From NCBI RefSeq assembly GCF_019083995.1, contig NZ_JAHRCU010000004.1:186001-250000 (forward strand): a stretch of DNA of 64,000 bases, given 5' to 3'. Under the pieces are notes generated by a model. The model saw only the letters and a list, made by a program, of their open reading frames with translations. It searched no databases and was not told where the DNA came from. Shown here in pieces: positions 52,019 through 61,722 of the stretch (within the stretch, counting starts at the first letter, position 1; each line of letters starts with the position of its first letter). Source of the stretch: Roseococcus sp. SDR (GTDB lineage Bacteria > Pseudomonadota > Alphaproteobacteria > Acetobacterales > Acetobacteraceae). The position numbers were made by a program, and so were the translations under genes.

Positions 52019-55000
52019 ATGTTCTTCAACGCCATCATCGGCTTCTCGCTGCGCAACCGGATCTTCGTGCTGGTCGCGGCCCTGCTGGTCACGGGCTACG
52101 GGCTCTTCACCGCCGCCCGCATGCCGGTGGATGTCTTCCCCGATCTCAACAAGCCCACCGTGACCCTGATGACCGAGGCGGAAGGCTACGCCCCGGAGGA
52201 GGTGGAGCAGCTCGTCTCCTTCCCGATCGAGACGGCGGTGAACGGCCTGCCGGGGGTGACGCGCGTGCGCTCCGTCTCCTCCGTCGGGCTCTCCATCGTC
52301 TATGTCGAGTTCGACTGGGGCGTGGACATCTGGCGCGCCCGGCAGCAGGTCAGTGAAAGGCTGAACCAGATCCAGTCCCAGCTGCCGCCGCGCGTCCTGC
52401 CGGCCATGGCGCCCGTCTCCTCCATCATGGGCGAGATCATGCTGGTGGCCGTCACGGCGCCCCCCGATGGCAGCGTGAACCCGATGCAGCTGCGCGAGCT
52501 GGCGGATTGGGTGATGCGCCCGCGCCTGCTCACCATTCCCGGCATCAGCCAGGTGATCCCGATGGGCGGCGAGGTGCGGCAGTTCCGCGTCATGCCTGAC
52601 CTCGACCGCGTGCAGGCGCTGGCGCTCACGCATGTCGAGCTTCTGACGGCGCTCCGGCAATTCGGCGTGAATGCCGGTGGCGGCTATGTGGACCAGGCGG
52701 GGCGCGAGTTCCTGATCCGCAACATCGGTCGCACCACCGCCCTCGAGGATCTTCGCAACGCCACCGTCGCCTTCCGCGAGGGGCAGCCCATCGCGCTGCG
52801 CCAGGTGGCGAATGTGGACTACGCCCCCCGCGCCAAGCGCGGCGAGGCGGGGGTGGATGGCATGCCCGCGGTGATCCTCGCCATCTCGAAGCAGCCCGGC
52901 GCCGACACCATCCGCCTCACGCGCGCGGTGGAAGCGGCATTGCGCGAGTTGCAGGCCGGCATGCCCCGTGGTGTCACGGCCGACCGCGTGAAGTTCCGTC
53001 AGGCCGACTTCATCGAGCAATCCATCGCCAACCTGCAGCAGGTGCTGAAGGAGGCCTTCCTGGTCGTGGCGCTCGTCCTCTTCGCCTTCCTGCTGAATGT
53101 GAGGACGACCTTCATCTCGCTGACCGCGATCCCGCTTTCCATCCTGCTGACGGCGATCGTCTTCGCGGCCTTCGGGCTTTCCATCAACACCATGACACTG
53201 GGCGGCATCGCCATCGCGGTGGGCGAGCTGGTGGATGACGCCGTGGTGGATGTGGAGAACATCTTCCGCCGCCTGCGCGAGAACGCGGCGGCCCCTGCCC
53301 CGCGTCCGGCCATCGAGGTGGTGGCGACGGCCTCAGCCGAAGTGCGCTCGGGCATCGTCTATGCGACCTTCATCATCGTCCTGGTCTTCCTGCCACTCTT
53401 CGCGCTTTCGGGCATCGAGGGGCGGCTCTTCGCGCCGCTTGGCATCGCCTACATCGTCTCCATCCTCGCCTCGCTGCTGGTGGCGGTGACGGTGACGCCC
53501 GTCCTCTCCTATTGGCTCCTGCCGGGCCTGCGCGGGGCGGCGGGGCATGAGAGCTGGTTGGTGCGGGCACTGAAGCGCGGCAATGACGCCGCGCTGCGCT
53601 GGGCCTTCGGCCATCACGGGCTGGTGCTGGGCCTGGCTGGCGGCGGCGTGGCGCTGGCCGCGGCCAGCGCGCCCTTCCTGCCCCGCACCTTCCTGCCCCC
53701 CTTCAATGAAGGCACGGTGGTGGTCAGCCTGACCTACCAGCCCGGCATTTCGCTTGCGCAGAGCGATGCGCTGGGCCGCGTGGCCGAGCACCTGCTGCTC
53801 GCCATCCCCGAGGTGAAGGGCGTGGGCCGCCGCACCGGCCGCGCCGAACTCGACGAGCATGCCGAGGGCGTCCACTCCTCCGAGCTGGACCTCGACCTGC
53901 GCGAAGGCGGGCGACCGCGTGGGGAAGTCCTGGCCGAGATCCGCGCGCGCCTCTCCGCGCTGCCCGCCGCGGTCAATCTCGGCCAGCCCATCAGCCACCG
54001 GCTGGACCACATGCTCTCCGGCGTGCGGGCGCAGATCGCGCTCAAGGTCTTCGGCGACGATCTCGACACGCTGCGCACCCTGTCGGAGACGCTGCGCGCG
54101 CGCCTCGCCGCCCAAGTGCCGGGCCTGGCCGACCTCCAACTCGAACGCCAGGTACGCGTGCCGCAGTTGCGCATCGCCGTCGATCATGAGCGCGCGGCGC
54201 TCTACGGCGTCTCGGCCGCGACGCTGATGGAGGTGCTGCAATCGCTCACCAGCGGCACCGTCGTCAGCCAGATCACCGACGGCGTGCGCCGCTTCGACGT
54301 GGTGCTGCGCCTGGCTGATGAGGATCGCACCACCGCCCGCCTCGCCGAGGCGCTGGTCGAGACGCCGGGCGGGCGCGTGCCGCTGCGCATGCTGGCGCGC
54401 GTCGAGGAATCGGACGGCCCCAACCAGATCCTGCGCGAGGGTGCGCGCCGCCGCATGGTGGTGCTGGCCAACACCGCGCCGGGCGCCGACATGGCGGCCG
54501 TCATCGCAGGCATCCGCGCCGAACTCGCCCGCATGCCCCTGCCGCCGGGCTACGCCACCAGCCTGGAGGGCACCTTCCAGGCGCAGGAAGAGGCGATGCG
54601 GACCATCGCGGTGCTGGCCGCCATCTCGCTCTCGCTCATCTTCGTGGTGCTCTATTCACGCTACCGCTCGGCGGCGCTGGCGGCGATCATCATGGGCAAT
54701 GTGCCGCTCGCCCTGATCGGCGCCGTGGCCGCCCTCTGGATCGCAGAGCAGCCGCTCTCGGTCGCGACGCTGGTGGGCTTCGTGACGCTGACCGGCATCA
54801 CCACGCGCAACGGCATCCTGAAGGTCAGCCACTACCTCAACCTCGCCCTGCATGAGGGCGAGCGCTGGGGCCTGGCACTCATCCTGCGCGGCAGCGCCGA
54901 GCGGCTGACGCCGGTGCTGATGACGGCGCTCTCAGCCGGGCTAGCACTCATCCCGCTCGCCATCGGTGCGGATGCGCCGGGCAAGGAGATCCTGCATCCG

Positions 55001-55162
55001 GTCGCCATCACCATCCTGGGCGGGCTGGTGAGTGCGACGCTGCTCGACACCTTCGTCACGCCGCTCCTCTTCCACCGCTACGGCCGGCCCGCATTGGAGC
55101 GTCTGCGCCTGGAGACCGCCGCACCTGGGCCGAATGGCCGGGTGGCGGCCGAAACCTTCTGA
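52019..55162 (+). CDS. HME-RND heavy-metal efflux pump (CzcA/CusA family)
   Basis: Full length at 1047 residues. The N-terminal helix [40 protein letters not shown] and [20 protein letters not shown] are standard for HME-RND pumps. The proton-relay helix TM4 carries [18 protein letters not shown]. Twelve membrane segments and two large periplasmic loops fit the length. It moves metal ions from periplasm to outside with the adaptor at 50348; no outer-membrane channel gene is in the window, so it probably borrows a TolC-like protein. The metal is not certain; CopZ, DUF411 and Met-rich neighbours point to copper or silver. Confidence 0.93.
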   Translation: MFFNAIIGFSLRNRIFVLVAALLVTGYGLFTAARMPVDVFPDLNKPTVTLMTEAEGYAPEEVEQLVSFPIETAVNGLPGVTRVRSVSSVGLSIVYVEFDWGVDIWRARQQVSERLNQIQSQLPPRVLPAMAPVSSIMGEIMLVAVTAPPDGSVNPMQLRELADWVMRPRLLTIPGISQVIPMGGEVRQFRVMPDLDRVQALALTHVELLTALRQFGVNAGGGYVDQAGREFLIRNIGRTTALEDLRNATVAFREGQPIALRQVANVDYAPRAKRGEAGVDGMPAVILAISKQPGADTIRLTRAVEAALRELQAGMPRGVTADRVKFRQADFIEQSIANLQQVLKEAFLVVALVLFAFLLNVRTTFISLTAIPLSILLTAIVFAAFGLSINTMTLGGIAIAVGELVDDAVVDVENIFRRLRENAAAPAPRPAIEVVATASAEVRSGIVYATFIIVLVFLPLFALSGIEGRLFAPLGIAYIVSILASLLVAVTVTPVLSYWLLPGLRGAAGHESWLVRALKRGNDAALRWAFGHHGLVLGLAGGGVALAAASAPFLPRTFLPPFNEGTVVVSLTYQPGISLAQSDALGRVAEHLLLAIPEVKGVGRRTGRAELDEHAEGVHSSELDLDLREGGRPRGEVLAEIRARLSALPAAVNLGQPISHRLDHMLSGVRAQIALKVFGDDLDTLRTLSETLRARLAAQVPGLADLQLERQVRVPQLRIAVDHERAALYGVSAATLMEVLQSLTSGTVVSQITDGVRRFDVVLRLADEDRTTARLAEALVETPGGRVPLRMLARVEESDGPNQILREGARRRMVVLANTAPGADMAAVIAGIRAELARMPLPPGYATSLEGTFQAQEEAMRTIAVLAAISLSLIFVVLYSRYRSAALAAIIMGNVPLALIGAVAALWIAEQPLSVATLVGFVTLTGITTRNGILKVSHYLNLALHEGERWGLALILRGSAERLTPVLMTALSAGLALIPLAIGADAPGKEILHPVAITILGGLVSATLLDTFVTPLLFHRYGRPALERLRLETAAPGPNGRVAAETF

Positions 55163-55171
55163 TAGGATAGG

Positions 55172-55582
55172 ATGAAAGCCATGTTCCGTCGTCGCAGCCT
55201 CCCGCTTCTTGCCGCCGCCCTCGCCCCGCTTCCGGCCCTGGCGCATCTCCCGGCCGGCAGTCGTGGGCCCAACGGCGGGCAGGTGCAGGATATCGGCCCC
55301 TATCACGGCGAGATGCTGGCGAAGGATGGCGAGCTCACGCTGTTCCTTTTCGATCACAACGACCGGCCCGTGGCGGCCGCGGGCGCCTCGGGCAGCGCGG
55401 TCCTGCTGGCGGAGGGGCGCCAGCAGACGCTGCCCCTCACCCCACGTGCCGACGGCGCGGCGCTGGTGGCGACCGGCGAGTTCCGCGCGGCGCCCGGCCT
55501 GAGAGTCGTGGTGCAGCTTGTCCCCGGGCCCGGCCAGGCCCGCGCCCAGGCCCGGTTCACCCCGGCCGACCCGCCGCGATGA
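55172..55582 (+). CDS. Small periplasmic protein of the efflux operon
   Basis: A 136-residue protein with signal peptide (LPLLAAALAPLPALA). AGGATAGG lies just before ATG 55172. The mature N-terminus reads GPNGGQVQDIGPYHGEMLAK, then LTLFLFDHNDRPVAAAGASG. This Gly-Gly and His pattern resembles the small metal-binding domain found in some CusB/CzcB adaptors. It may bind metal and hand it to the pump, as CusF does. It has no Met clusters, so this is inferred from context. Its stop overlaps the response-regulator start by 4 nt. Confidence 0.7.
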   Translation: MKAMFRRRSLPLLAAALAPLPALAHLPAGSRGPNGGQVQDIGPYHGEMLAKDGELTLFLFDHNDRPVAAAGASGSAVLLAEGRQQTLPLTPRADGAALVATGEFRAAPGLRVVVQLVPGPGQARAQARFTPADPPR

Positions 55583-56331
55583 ACGAGGCGGCGGAGCGGC
55601 GCCTGCTCGACCCCGAGGCGCATCTCCTCGTCGTCGAGGATGATGGCGAGATGCGCAACCTCGTCGCGCGCCTGCTGCGCGAGGCGGGCTTCCGCGTCTC
55701 TACCGCCCGCGATGGCCGCGCGATGTGGGAGGTGCTGGAGAGTCCGGCCGGTGCCCCAGACCTGATCCTGCTCGACGTGATGCTGCCCGGCCCCTCGGGG
55801 CTCGACCTTCTTCGCCGCCTGCGCGAGCGGCACCGCACGCCGGTGCTGATGCTCACCGCGCGCGGCGAGGAGATGGACCGCGTGTTGGGGCTCGAACTGG
55901 GTGCCGACGACTACGTCGCCAAGCCCTTCGCGCCGCGTGAGCTGGTGGCGCGCGTACGCGCCCTGCTGCGCCGCGCCGCCCCCGCCGATGCGACGCCGGC
56001 CGAGCGCACCCGCAGGATCGCCTTCGCGGGCTGGATGCTGGACACCGCGCGGCGGGAGCTGACCGCGCCCGATGGCGCCGCGGTGGACCTCTCGGGCGCG
56101 GAATATGACCTGCTGCTGGCCTTCCTGGAGCATCCCGGGCGCGTGCTCTCGCGCGAGCAGTTGCTGGAGGTCGCGCGGCGTCGGGTCAGCGTGGATCCTT
56201 TCGACCGCACGGTGGATGTGCAGGTCAGCCGCCTGCGCCGCAAGATCGAGCCGGAGGAGGGCAGCCCGGCCCTGATCAAGACCATCCGCGGCGCGGGCTA
56301 TGTCCTCGTGGCCGAGGTGACGCGCGCATGA
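55579..56331 (+). CDS. OmpR/PhoB-family response regulator
   Basis: A 250-residue response regulator. The receiver domain has acidic E20-D21-D22, phospho-acceptor D66 in LILLDVMLPGPSG and K115 in DDYVAKPFAP; a winged-helix DNA-binding domain follows, with the ending RTVDVQVSRLRRKIEPEEG and TIRGAGYVLV. It overlaps genes on both sides by 4 nt, so it is translated together with the efflux genes and its kinase. Most likely it controls this operon in response to metal. Confidence 0.93.
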   Translation: MNEAAERRLLDPEAHLLVVEDDGEMRNLVARLLREAGFRVSTARDGRAMWEVLESPAGAPDLILLDVMLPGPSGLDLLRRLRERHRTPVLMLTARGEEMDRVLGLELGADDYVAKPFAPRELVARVRALLRRAAPADATPAERTRRIAFAGWMLDTARRELTAPDGAAVDLSGAEYDLLLAFLEHPGRVLSREQLLEVARRRVSVDPFDRTVDVQVSRLRRKIEPEEGSPALIKTIRGAGYVLVAEVTRA

Positions 56332-57629
56332 GGCGCCTGCGGCTCTGGCCCCGCACCCTGGCCGGACGCATCACGCTGCTGCTGATCGGCGGGCTGACGC
56401 TGCTGCATATCGGCAGCATGCTCGTGCATGAACGCGCTTTGCATGGCGCCGAGGCGGGCGCACGGGTGGAACGCCTGGCCGAGCGGCTTTCGGCCGCCGC
56501 CGCCGCCATCGCCCCGTTGCCCGAGGCGGCGCGCGATGCCGCCGCGCATGCGCTCTCGCTTCCGGGCGTCGAGCTGCATTGGGACCGTATGGCGCCGCTG
56601 CCGGACACGCCACCGCCCGAGGCGCTGGCCCGCGCCGCCAGCCGCATCGGGCCCGGCACGCGCATCGCCTGGGACCCGAAGGCGGAGCTAGGCCATCGCG
56701 CGGTCGGCGCCGTTCCGCTGGGCGGCGAGGGCTGGCTCAGCTTCTCCGCCTCCTGGATCGGGCCGGCCAGCCATGCGGCAGATGCCGGCAACGCCCTTGC
56801 TTCCATGCTCGCCATGGCGCTCGGCATCGCCCTCGCCTCGGTGCTCGTCGTGCGCTGGATCACGCGGCCGTTGCGGCGCCTGGCGGATGCGGCGGATGCC
56901 ATCGGCCGTGACCTGCGCGCGCATCCGCTGCCGGAGGACGGCCCGCAGGAGGTGCGCCACGCGGCGCTCGCCTTCAACGCGATGCAGGGCCGCATCCGCC
57001 GCCTCGTCGAGGACCGGACGGAGGCCCTGGCCGCGATGAGCCACGACCTCCGCACGCCGCTGGCGCGGCTCAGGCTGCGCGCCGGCTTCCTGCCCGACAG
57101 CGAGGATCGCGCGCGAATGGAGGCCGACATCGCCGAGATGGAGGCGATGGTCGAACGCACGCTGGACTACATCCGCGAGGGGCGGGACGCCGAGCCGGCA
57201 CGGCCGGCGGATCTCTCGGCCATCCTGCACACCCTGGCCGCAGATGCGGCGGATCTCGGCCATGATGTGATCTGCGAGGCGCCGGCGCGCGTCGTCCTGC
57301 CGCTGCGGCGGCTCGCGGCGAAGCGGGCGCTCTCCAACCTGCTGGACAATGCGCTGAACCATGGCGCGCCGCCCATCGGCCTGACGCTGCGCGACCATGG
57401 TGCGGAGGTGGTGGTGGAGATTTCCGATGCGGGGCCGGGCATCGCGGAGGCAGATCGCGCGCGGGCCCTCGCCCCCTTCAGCCAGTTGGATGCGGCGCGC
57501 GGCAAGGGCGGATCGGGCCTGGGGCTCGCCATCGCGGCGCGCTTCGCGGAGGCGAGCGGCGGCCGATTGGAGCTGGACGATGCGCCCGGCGGCGGGCTGC
57601 TCGCGCGGCTGGTTCTGCCGCGCGGATAA
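56328..57629 (+). CDS. Sensor histidine kinase of the efflux operon
   Basis: A 433-residue membrane kinase. Two transmembrane helices (about 12-33 and 154-178) bracket a roughly 120-residue periplasmic sensor domain. HAMP follows (RWITRPLRRLADAADAIGRD), then the H-box AAMSHDLRTPLARLRL with H239. The catalytic core has the N-box SNLLDNALNH, G1 VEISDAGPGIAEADRA and G2 GGSGLGLAIAARFAEA. It pairs with the overlapping OmpR-type regulator. The sensed ligand is probably a periplasmic metal ion; no metal-site residues can be assigned. Confidence 0.93.
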   Translation: MRRLRLWPRTLAGRITLLLIGGLTLLHIGSMLVHERALHGAEAGARVERLAERLSAAAAAIAPLPEAARDAAAHALSLPGVELHWDRMAPLPDTPPPEALARAASRIGPGTRIAWDPKAELGHRAVGAVPLGGEGWLSFSASWIGPASHAADAGNALASMLAMALGIALASVLVVRWITRPLRRLADAADAIGRDLRAHPLPEDGPQEVRHAALAFNAMQGRIRRLVEDRTEALAAMSHDLRTPLARLRLRAGFLPDSEDRARMEADIAEMEAMVERTLDYIREGRDAEPARPADLSAILHTLAADAADLGHDVICEAPARVVLPLRRLAAKRALSNLLDNALNHGAPPIGLTLRDHGAEVVVEISDAGPGIAEADRARALAPFSQLDAARGKGGSGLGLAIAARFAEASGGRLELDDAPGGGLLARLVLPRG

Positions 57630-57640
57630 CGCACCGGGGC

Positions 57641-57675
57641 CCCCTTGAACCTCCCACAAGGGGAAGCCCCAGCTT
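57641..57675 (+). promoter_or_regulatory. Candidate MerR/CueR-type promoter-operator
   Basis: TTGAAC (57645-57650) and CAGCTT (57670-57675) are separated by 19 bp, the long spacer typical of MerR-family promoters. CCCCTTG (57641-57647) and CAAGGGG (57657-57663) form a perfect inverted repeat across the -35. The layout resembles copper-responsive CueR sites, and the gene it serves is a CopZ-like chaperone. No merR-type gene is in the window, and the -10 match is weak. Confidence 0.4.
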
Positions 57676-57703
57676 CCGGGGGACGGCGAAGGAGGCCGCA
57701 CCC

Positions 57704-57901
57704 ATGGTGACCATCTCGATCCCCAACATGACCTGCGGCGGCTGCGCGAAGGGCGTGCGGGCCACACTCCGGCAGGCGGCGCCGGATCTCGAGCTCGCGA
57801 TTGATCTCGACCGCCGCGAGATCACCCTTGCCAGCGATGAACCCGCGGCCCTGGTCGCGGCGCTGCGGGCCGATGGCTGGCAGGCGGAGGCGCGCGGCTG
57901 A
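57704..57901 (+). CDS. copZ: Heavy-metal-associated domain protein (CopZ-like chaperone)
   Basis: A 65-residue HMA-domain protein with MTCGGC (C11, C14) in the first loop, which binds Cu(I) or a similar soft metal in the cytoplasm. AAGGAGG lies 8 nt upstream of ATG 57704. The domain is otherwise alone, as in CopZ/CopP, and no P-type ATPase is next to it. It sits 74 bp after the kinase gene, behind its own possible promoter. It is probably a shuttle for copper to an exporter; the metal is inferred. Confidence 0.8.
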   Translation: MVTISIPNMTCGGCAKGVRATLRQAAPDLELAIDLDRREITLASDEPAALVAALRADGWQAEARG

Positions 57902-57984
57902 GGCCCCGGCTGCAACGCTATGTCATGCGCCTGCGCGGCAATGACGCACGCGAGGCGGCATCTTCGGCGATGGAAGGAACGCTC

Positions 57985-58485
57985 ATGACCCATCACCCCA
58001 CGGCGCCAGGCCTCGGCATGCTGGCGATTGGCCGGCGCTCCCTGGGTGGCGCGCTCGGCCTTTTGCTCGCGGGCGGGGCCACGGCGCAGAGCTTGCGCGT
58101 CGAAGTCTGGCGCGATCCGCATTGCGGCTGCTGCGGGGCCTGGGTCAAGCATCTGCGCGACGAGGGCTTCGCGGTGGATGACCGCATCGTCCCCTCGGTC
58201 GCGCCCATCCGCCGCATGCTCGGCACGCCGGGCGACCTGCTCTCCTGCCACGCTGCGCGCATCGCCGGCTTCGCGCTGGAGGGGCATGTGCCTGCCCTAG
58301 CGGTCCGCCGCCTCCTGGCGACGCGGCCCGAGGGCATCGTGGGCCTCGCCGTCCCGGCCATGCCCATCGGCTCACCCGGGATGGAGGTGCCGGGCCAGCC
58401 GCCCGAGACCTATGACGTCATCGGCTGGCGGGCGGATGGCTCGCACGCCCCGTTCATGCGCTTCACCGGCGCGCGCCCGGCGTGA
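57985..58485 (+). CDS. DUF411 periplasmic metal-related protein
   Basis: A 166-residue protein; ATG 57985 is set by AAGGAA 7 nt upstream. It has a hydrophobic export segment (RRSLGGALGLLLAGGATAQS, about 15-34) and the DUF411 core: VWRDPHCGCCGAWVKHL with three Cys, LLSCHAARIAGFALEGHVPA, and GMEVPGQPPETYDVIGWRAD. DUF411 proteins are linked to copper and other metal resistance. The Cys-rich motif resembles thioredoxin-fold metal sites. It lies 84 nt past copZ in the same direction. Confidence 0.85.
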   Translation: MTHHPTAPGLGMLAIGRRSLGGALGLLLAGGATAQSLRVEVWRDPHCGCCGAWVKHLRDEGFAVDDRIVPSVAPIRRMLGTPGDLLSCHAARIAGFALEGHVPALAVRRLLATRPEGIVGLAVPAMPIGSPGMEVPGQPPETYDVIGWRADGSHAPFMRFTGARPA

Positions 58486-58525
58486 GACCGCACGCCATCA
58501 TCAACAACCACGCTGGAGACTCGAC

Positions 58526-59113
58526 ATGGCACGCATGATTCGCTTCACCGCCGCCGCCCTCCTGGCCATGGGCCTGACGGGCGGCGCCATCGCGCAAACC
58601 CCCTCCGCGACCGGCACGGATCATGGGGCACACCATCCCGCTGCCCCGGCACCAGCGGCGCCCGCCCCTGCGCCTGGGGGGATGATGGGACAACGCGGCA
58701 TGATGGGCGCCCATGCCGGGATGATGGGCCAGGGCGGCATGATGCATCATCACCGCATGGGCGGGGCCAGCATGCAGCCCTTCCGGCGCATCGAGGGACA
58801 AATCGCCTTCTTCCGCGCGGAGCTGCGCATCACCGAAGTCCAGGCGCCGCAATGGAACGGCTTCGCCGATGCCGTGCGCGCCCAGGCCGAGCGGCTGCGC
58901 GGCGCGATGGAGGCGGCGATGCCCAGCACGCCCGCCCCGCTCTCCGCCCCGCAGCAGATGGAACGCCGCATCGCGCTCGCCACGGCGCATCTCGATGCGA
59001 TGCGCGCCGTCAGCGCCGCCGCCGGCCCGCTCTACGCGGCGCTCACCGAGGAGCAGCGGCGCACGGCCGATGAGCTGATGGCCGAGCATATGCGGCCCAT
59101 GCGGATGCGCTGA
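58526..59113 (+). CDS. Spy/CpxP-like periplasmic protein with Met/His-rich segment
   Basis: A 195-residue exported protein; GGAGA lies 8 nt before ATG 58526. After the signal peptide (LLAMGLTGGAIAQ) comes DHGAHHPAAPAPAAP and a Met/Gly/His-rich stretch (GGMMGQRGMMGAHAGMMGQG and MMHHHRMGG, about 50-85). The helical C-terminal half (EGQIAFFRAELRITEVQAPQ; YAALTEEQRRTADELM) matches the LTxxQ-type Spy/CpxP fold. Met and His clusters of this kind bind Cu(I)/Ag(I), so it may buffer metal in the periplasm as well as chaperone. Last gene of the metal operon. Confidence 0.8.
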   Translation: MARMIRFTAAALLAMGLTGGAIAQTPSATGTDHGAHHPAAPAPAAPAPAPGGMMGQRGMMGAHAGMMGQGGMMHHHRMGGASMQPFRRIEGQIAFFRAELRITEVQAPQWNGFADAVRAQAERLRGAMEAAMPSTPAPLSAPQQMERRIALATAHLDAMRAVSAAAGPLYAALTEEQRRTADELMAEHMRPMRMR

Positions 59114-59457
59114 GGCCAGCGCCATTCGGCCGTTGCGGGAGCATCGCGCGACCGCCCCCGCCCCATGAACGCCTGCCCTGGCGACACGATCCCCCGGATG
59201 GCGAAGCCCGGGACAGCAAGGTCACTCCACCCCTTGCGCCCGCCAGACCGAGCTGCCGTTGGTCTTTGCCGTCACTGCCGCGTGGGTAAGCCTGGCCGTG
59301 CCCGCCACGTTCACCGGCACGGCCGGCTGCAAAGGCGCGACACGCCTTGGGCCTGCTGCGCGGTCAGCATCCGAAGAACACGTCCAGCCGCGTGATCCTG
59401 CGCGAACTCGCGCGAACACAGACCACGGCAGCCATGCCACGGCAGGCAGGCCCCATG
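59114..59457. other. 344-bp convergent gap with a long hairpin
   Basis: No gene recognised between two convergent genes. GGCCGTGCC (59294-59302) and GGCACGGCC (59316-59324) are perfect 9-bp inverted arms with a 13-bp loop and no T-run, so it may be a 3'-end stabiliser or a rho-linked pause. Short frames on both strands (for example LTHAAVTAKTNGSSVWRAQG on the minus strand) resemble a protein end but lack a start. Confidence 0.5.
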
Positions 59458-61617
59458 TTAGGCCCGGTCTTGGTTCAGGGAGGTCTCCACGGCATCGAGC
59501 AGGCTCCGGCGCGTGAAGGGCTTGGCGACGACGCTGATCTTCAGGTCATCCAGCCGCTCCAGCCCGGGCGCATAGCCCGACATGAGCAGGATCCGCAGCG
59601 ATGGATCCATGGACCGCAACACACGAGCGAGGCTGAGCCCATCCACATTGTCCGGCATCATCACATCCGAGAGCACGAGATCGAAGTCACGATCCTCATT
59701 GAAGATCCGCAGCGCCTCGTCGCCGCCGGACGCCACCACGACGGAAAACCCCGCCCGCGTCAGGAAGTGTTCGACGAGGTGGCGGATCTCGGCCTCGTCA
59801 TCCACGACGAGGATGCGGGCCGGCCGGCCGGTGGGCGCAGCATCATCCACGCGGCCCGTCCGGCTCCGCTCGCTTGCGGGCGCCGCCTCGATTCGGGCCA
59901 ACGCGGCGAGGACCGGCAGGAAGAGGTTGACCGTCGTCCCCGCGCCCGGGGCGGTATCGATCGTCACATGGCCGCGCAATTGCCGCATGAGGCCAAAGAC
60001 CTGGGACAGACCGAGGCCCGAGCCCTCGCCCTCCGCCTTGGTGGTGAAGAACGGCTCGAAGACGCGTGCGGCGACCTCGCGCGTCATGCCGGTTCCGTTG
60101 TCCCGCAGGGAAATCACGATGAAGGGGCCGGGCCGGGCCGCGGGGTTCTCCACCAGCTCCGTGGCGCTGAGCTCGGTCAGCGCGGCCGAGAGCAGCAGGG
60201 AACCGCCAGGTTCCGTCGCATCCCGCGCATTGGCCACGAGATTGCCAAGACAGGCCGTCAACTGCGCGACATCCGCCTCGCAATCCGGCAGGCCGGGGGC
60301 GATGTCGAAGCGCAGGTGACGCGCCGGCGTGGCGATCTGCTGCAGCAGTTCGGCCAGGTTGCGGAGGAAGGGCTCGACCCGGATCGTCTCGATCTGCAGC
60401 ACCTGCGTCCGCGCATAGGTCAGCAGGCTCGCGGCAAGATGCGCGCCCGCCTCGGTCGCCTTGCGGGCCGCCGCCAGGGCGCGGAGGCTGGCCGCGTCAT
60501 GCCGCTCGCGGCTGAGCGTCTCGAGATTGCCCATGACCACGGTGAGCAGGTTGTTAAAGTCATGCGCGATGCCGCGCGCCATGCGGCCCAGCGCTTCCAG
60601 GGACCGCGCCTCCTGCAGCCTCTGCTGCATCGCTTCGCGCAGCTCGCTTTCCTCCCGCAGCCGGTTCAGCGCCGCCTGGCGGTCGGCCAGGCTGCGGGAG
60701 ATCAGCCAGGTGATGCCGCAGAGCAGCAGGATGACCACGAGCGTTGCGAGCCCCTGCTGCAGCATCCGCAGGCGCCAGGCGGCGAGATGCATGGGCATGT
60801 TCGCGCCATAGCCTACATAGACGTCGAAATCGCCGATGCGCCGATAGGCATAGACGCGCCGGACGCCGTCGAGCGAAGAGACCCCCTGGAAGCGCCCGCC
60901 CGCCGGCTCCTCCGCGATGGCTAGCAGCGTGGGGCTGGAGGGCGAGAGACGGTTGGGCAAGGGGGCCACCGGGAAGCGGGCCAGCATCGTGCCGTCGCTC
61001 CGGAAGATCGAGGCGGCACCGGCCCGCTCGCGATCCACCAGTTCGAAATATTGCTCGAAATAGCGTGGGCTGATGGCCACGTGGATGATGCCGGCGAAGC
61101 TTCCATCCGCTGAGAGCCGGCGGCGGCTCAGCGCGAAGGAGGGCTGCCCGGTGGACCGGCCGATGTAGCGGGCGCTGACGAATTTCGGGCGGTCCGCGTC
61201 GCGCTGCGCCTCGAAATACTCGAAGCCGGTGACGTTCAGGCCGGGCGGCCATGCGATGCTGCCGGCAGCGACCGTGCCATCCGCATCGGTGATCCAGATA
61301 GACACGGTCTGCGCGAGGCGTTCGGCCAGGGTCGCAAGCCGGCGATTCATGGCGGGCGAGCTGATCTCCGCCGCCGCCGTCTCCCGGACCATGTCGTTCA
61401 CCAGGTCCAGGACGAGCTCCTGCGTCTCGAAGACCTTCTGCGCATGCTCGTGCATCACGGCGATGGTGCCATCCACATGGCGCTCCGCGTCATTCCAGAC
61501 ACGCCGGTGGCTCTCGATGCCGTTCGCGACGAACACGGCCGCCGGCAGGAGCACCGACAGGGCGAAGAGCAGGCGGAGATAGCCCTGGACGGTCATGCGC
61601 GGGCCGCCGCGAGCCAT
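59458..61617 (-). CDS. Hybrid sensor histidine kinase with dCache-like sensor
   Basis: A 719-residue hybrid kinase. TM1 (14-34, LRLLFALSVLLPAAVFVANG) and TM2 (286-307) frame a large periplasmic Cache-type sensor (VSIWITDADGTVAAGSIAWP). The H-box is GRMARGIAHDFNNLLTVVMG (H352), with N-box LGNLVANARDA, G1 SLRDNGTGMTREVA and G2 GEGSGLGLSQVFGL. A C-terminal receiver starts near 596 (ARILVVDDEAEIRHL) and has Asp in LVLSDVMMPDNVDG. It likely senses a small extracellular molecule and passes phosphate through its receiver. ATG 61617 or 61596 is the start. No Hpt or output regulator is adjacent. Confidence 0.9.
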   Translation of the reverse strand: MARGGPRMTVQGYLRLLFALSVLLPAAVFVANGIESHRRVWNDAERHVDGTIAVMHEHAQKVFETQELVLDLVNDMVRETAAAEISSPAMNRRLATLAERLAQTVSIWITDADGTVAAGSIAWPPGLNVTGFEYFEAQRDADRPKFVSARYIGRSTGQPSFALSRRRLSADGSFAGIIHVAISPRYFEQYFELVDRERAGAASIFRSDGTMLARFPVAPLPNRLSPSSPTLLAIAEEPAGGRFQGVSSLDGVRRVYAYRRIGDFDVYVGYGANMPMHLAAWRLRMLQQGLATLVVILLLCGITWLISRSLADRQAALNRLREESELREAMQQRLQEARSLEALGRMARGIAHDFNNLLTVVMGNLETLSRERHDAASLRALAAARKATEAGAHLAASLLTYARTQVLQIETIRVEPFLRNLAELLQQIATPARHLRFDIAPGLPDCEADVAQLTACLGNLVANARDATEPGGSLLLSAALTELSATELVENPAARPGPFIVISLRDNGTGMTREVAARVFEPFFTTKAEGEGSGLGLSQVFGLMRQLRGHVTIDTAPGAGTTVNLFLPVLAALARIEAAPASERSRTGRVDDAAPTGRPARILVVDDEAEIRHLVEHFLTRAGFSVVVASGGDEALRIFNEDRDFDLVLSDVMMPDNVDGLSLARVLRSMDPSLRILLMSGYAPGLERLDDLKISVVAKPFTRRSLLDAVETSLNQDRA

Positions 61618-61722
61618 GGAGGCCCGTCCCGCCCGACCTTCAGGGCATGGCAGGGTTTCGGGAGGGTGAAGGGGATGGAGGCGGCGTTCGGGGCGGTGGA
61701 GCGAAAGCGGGGGAAAGTCGGT

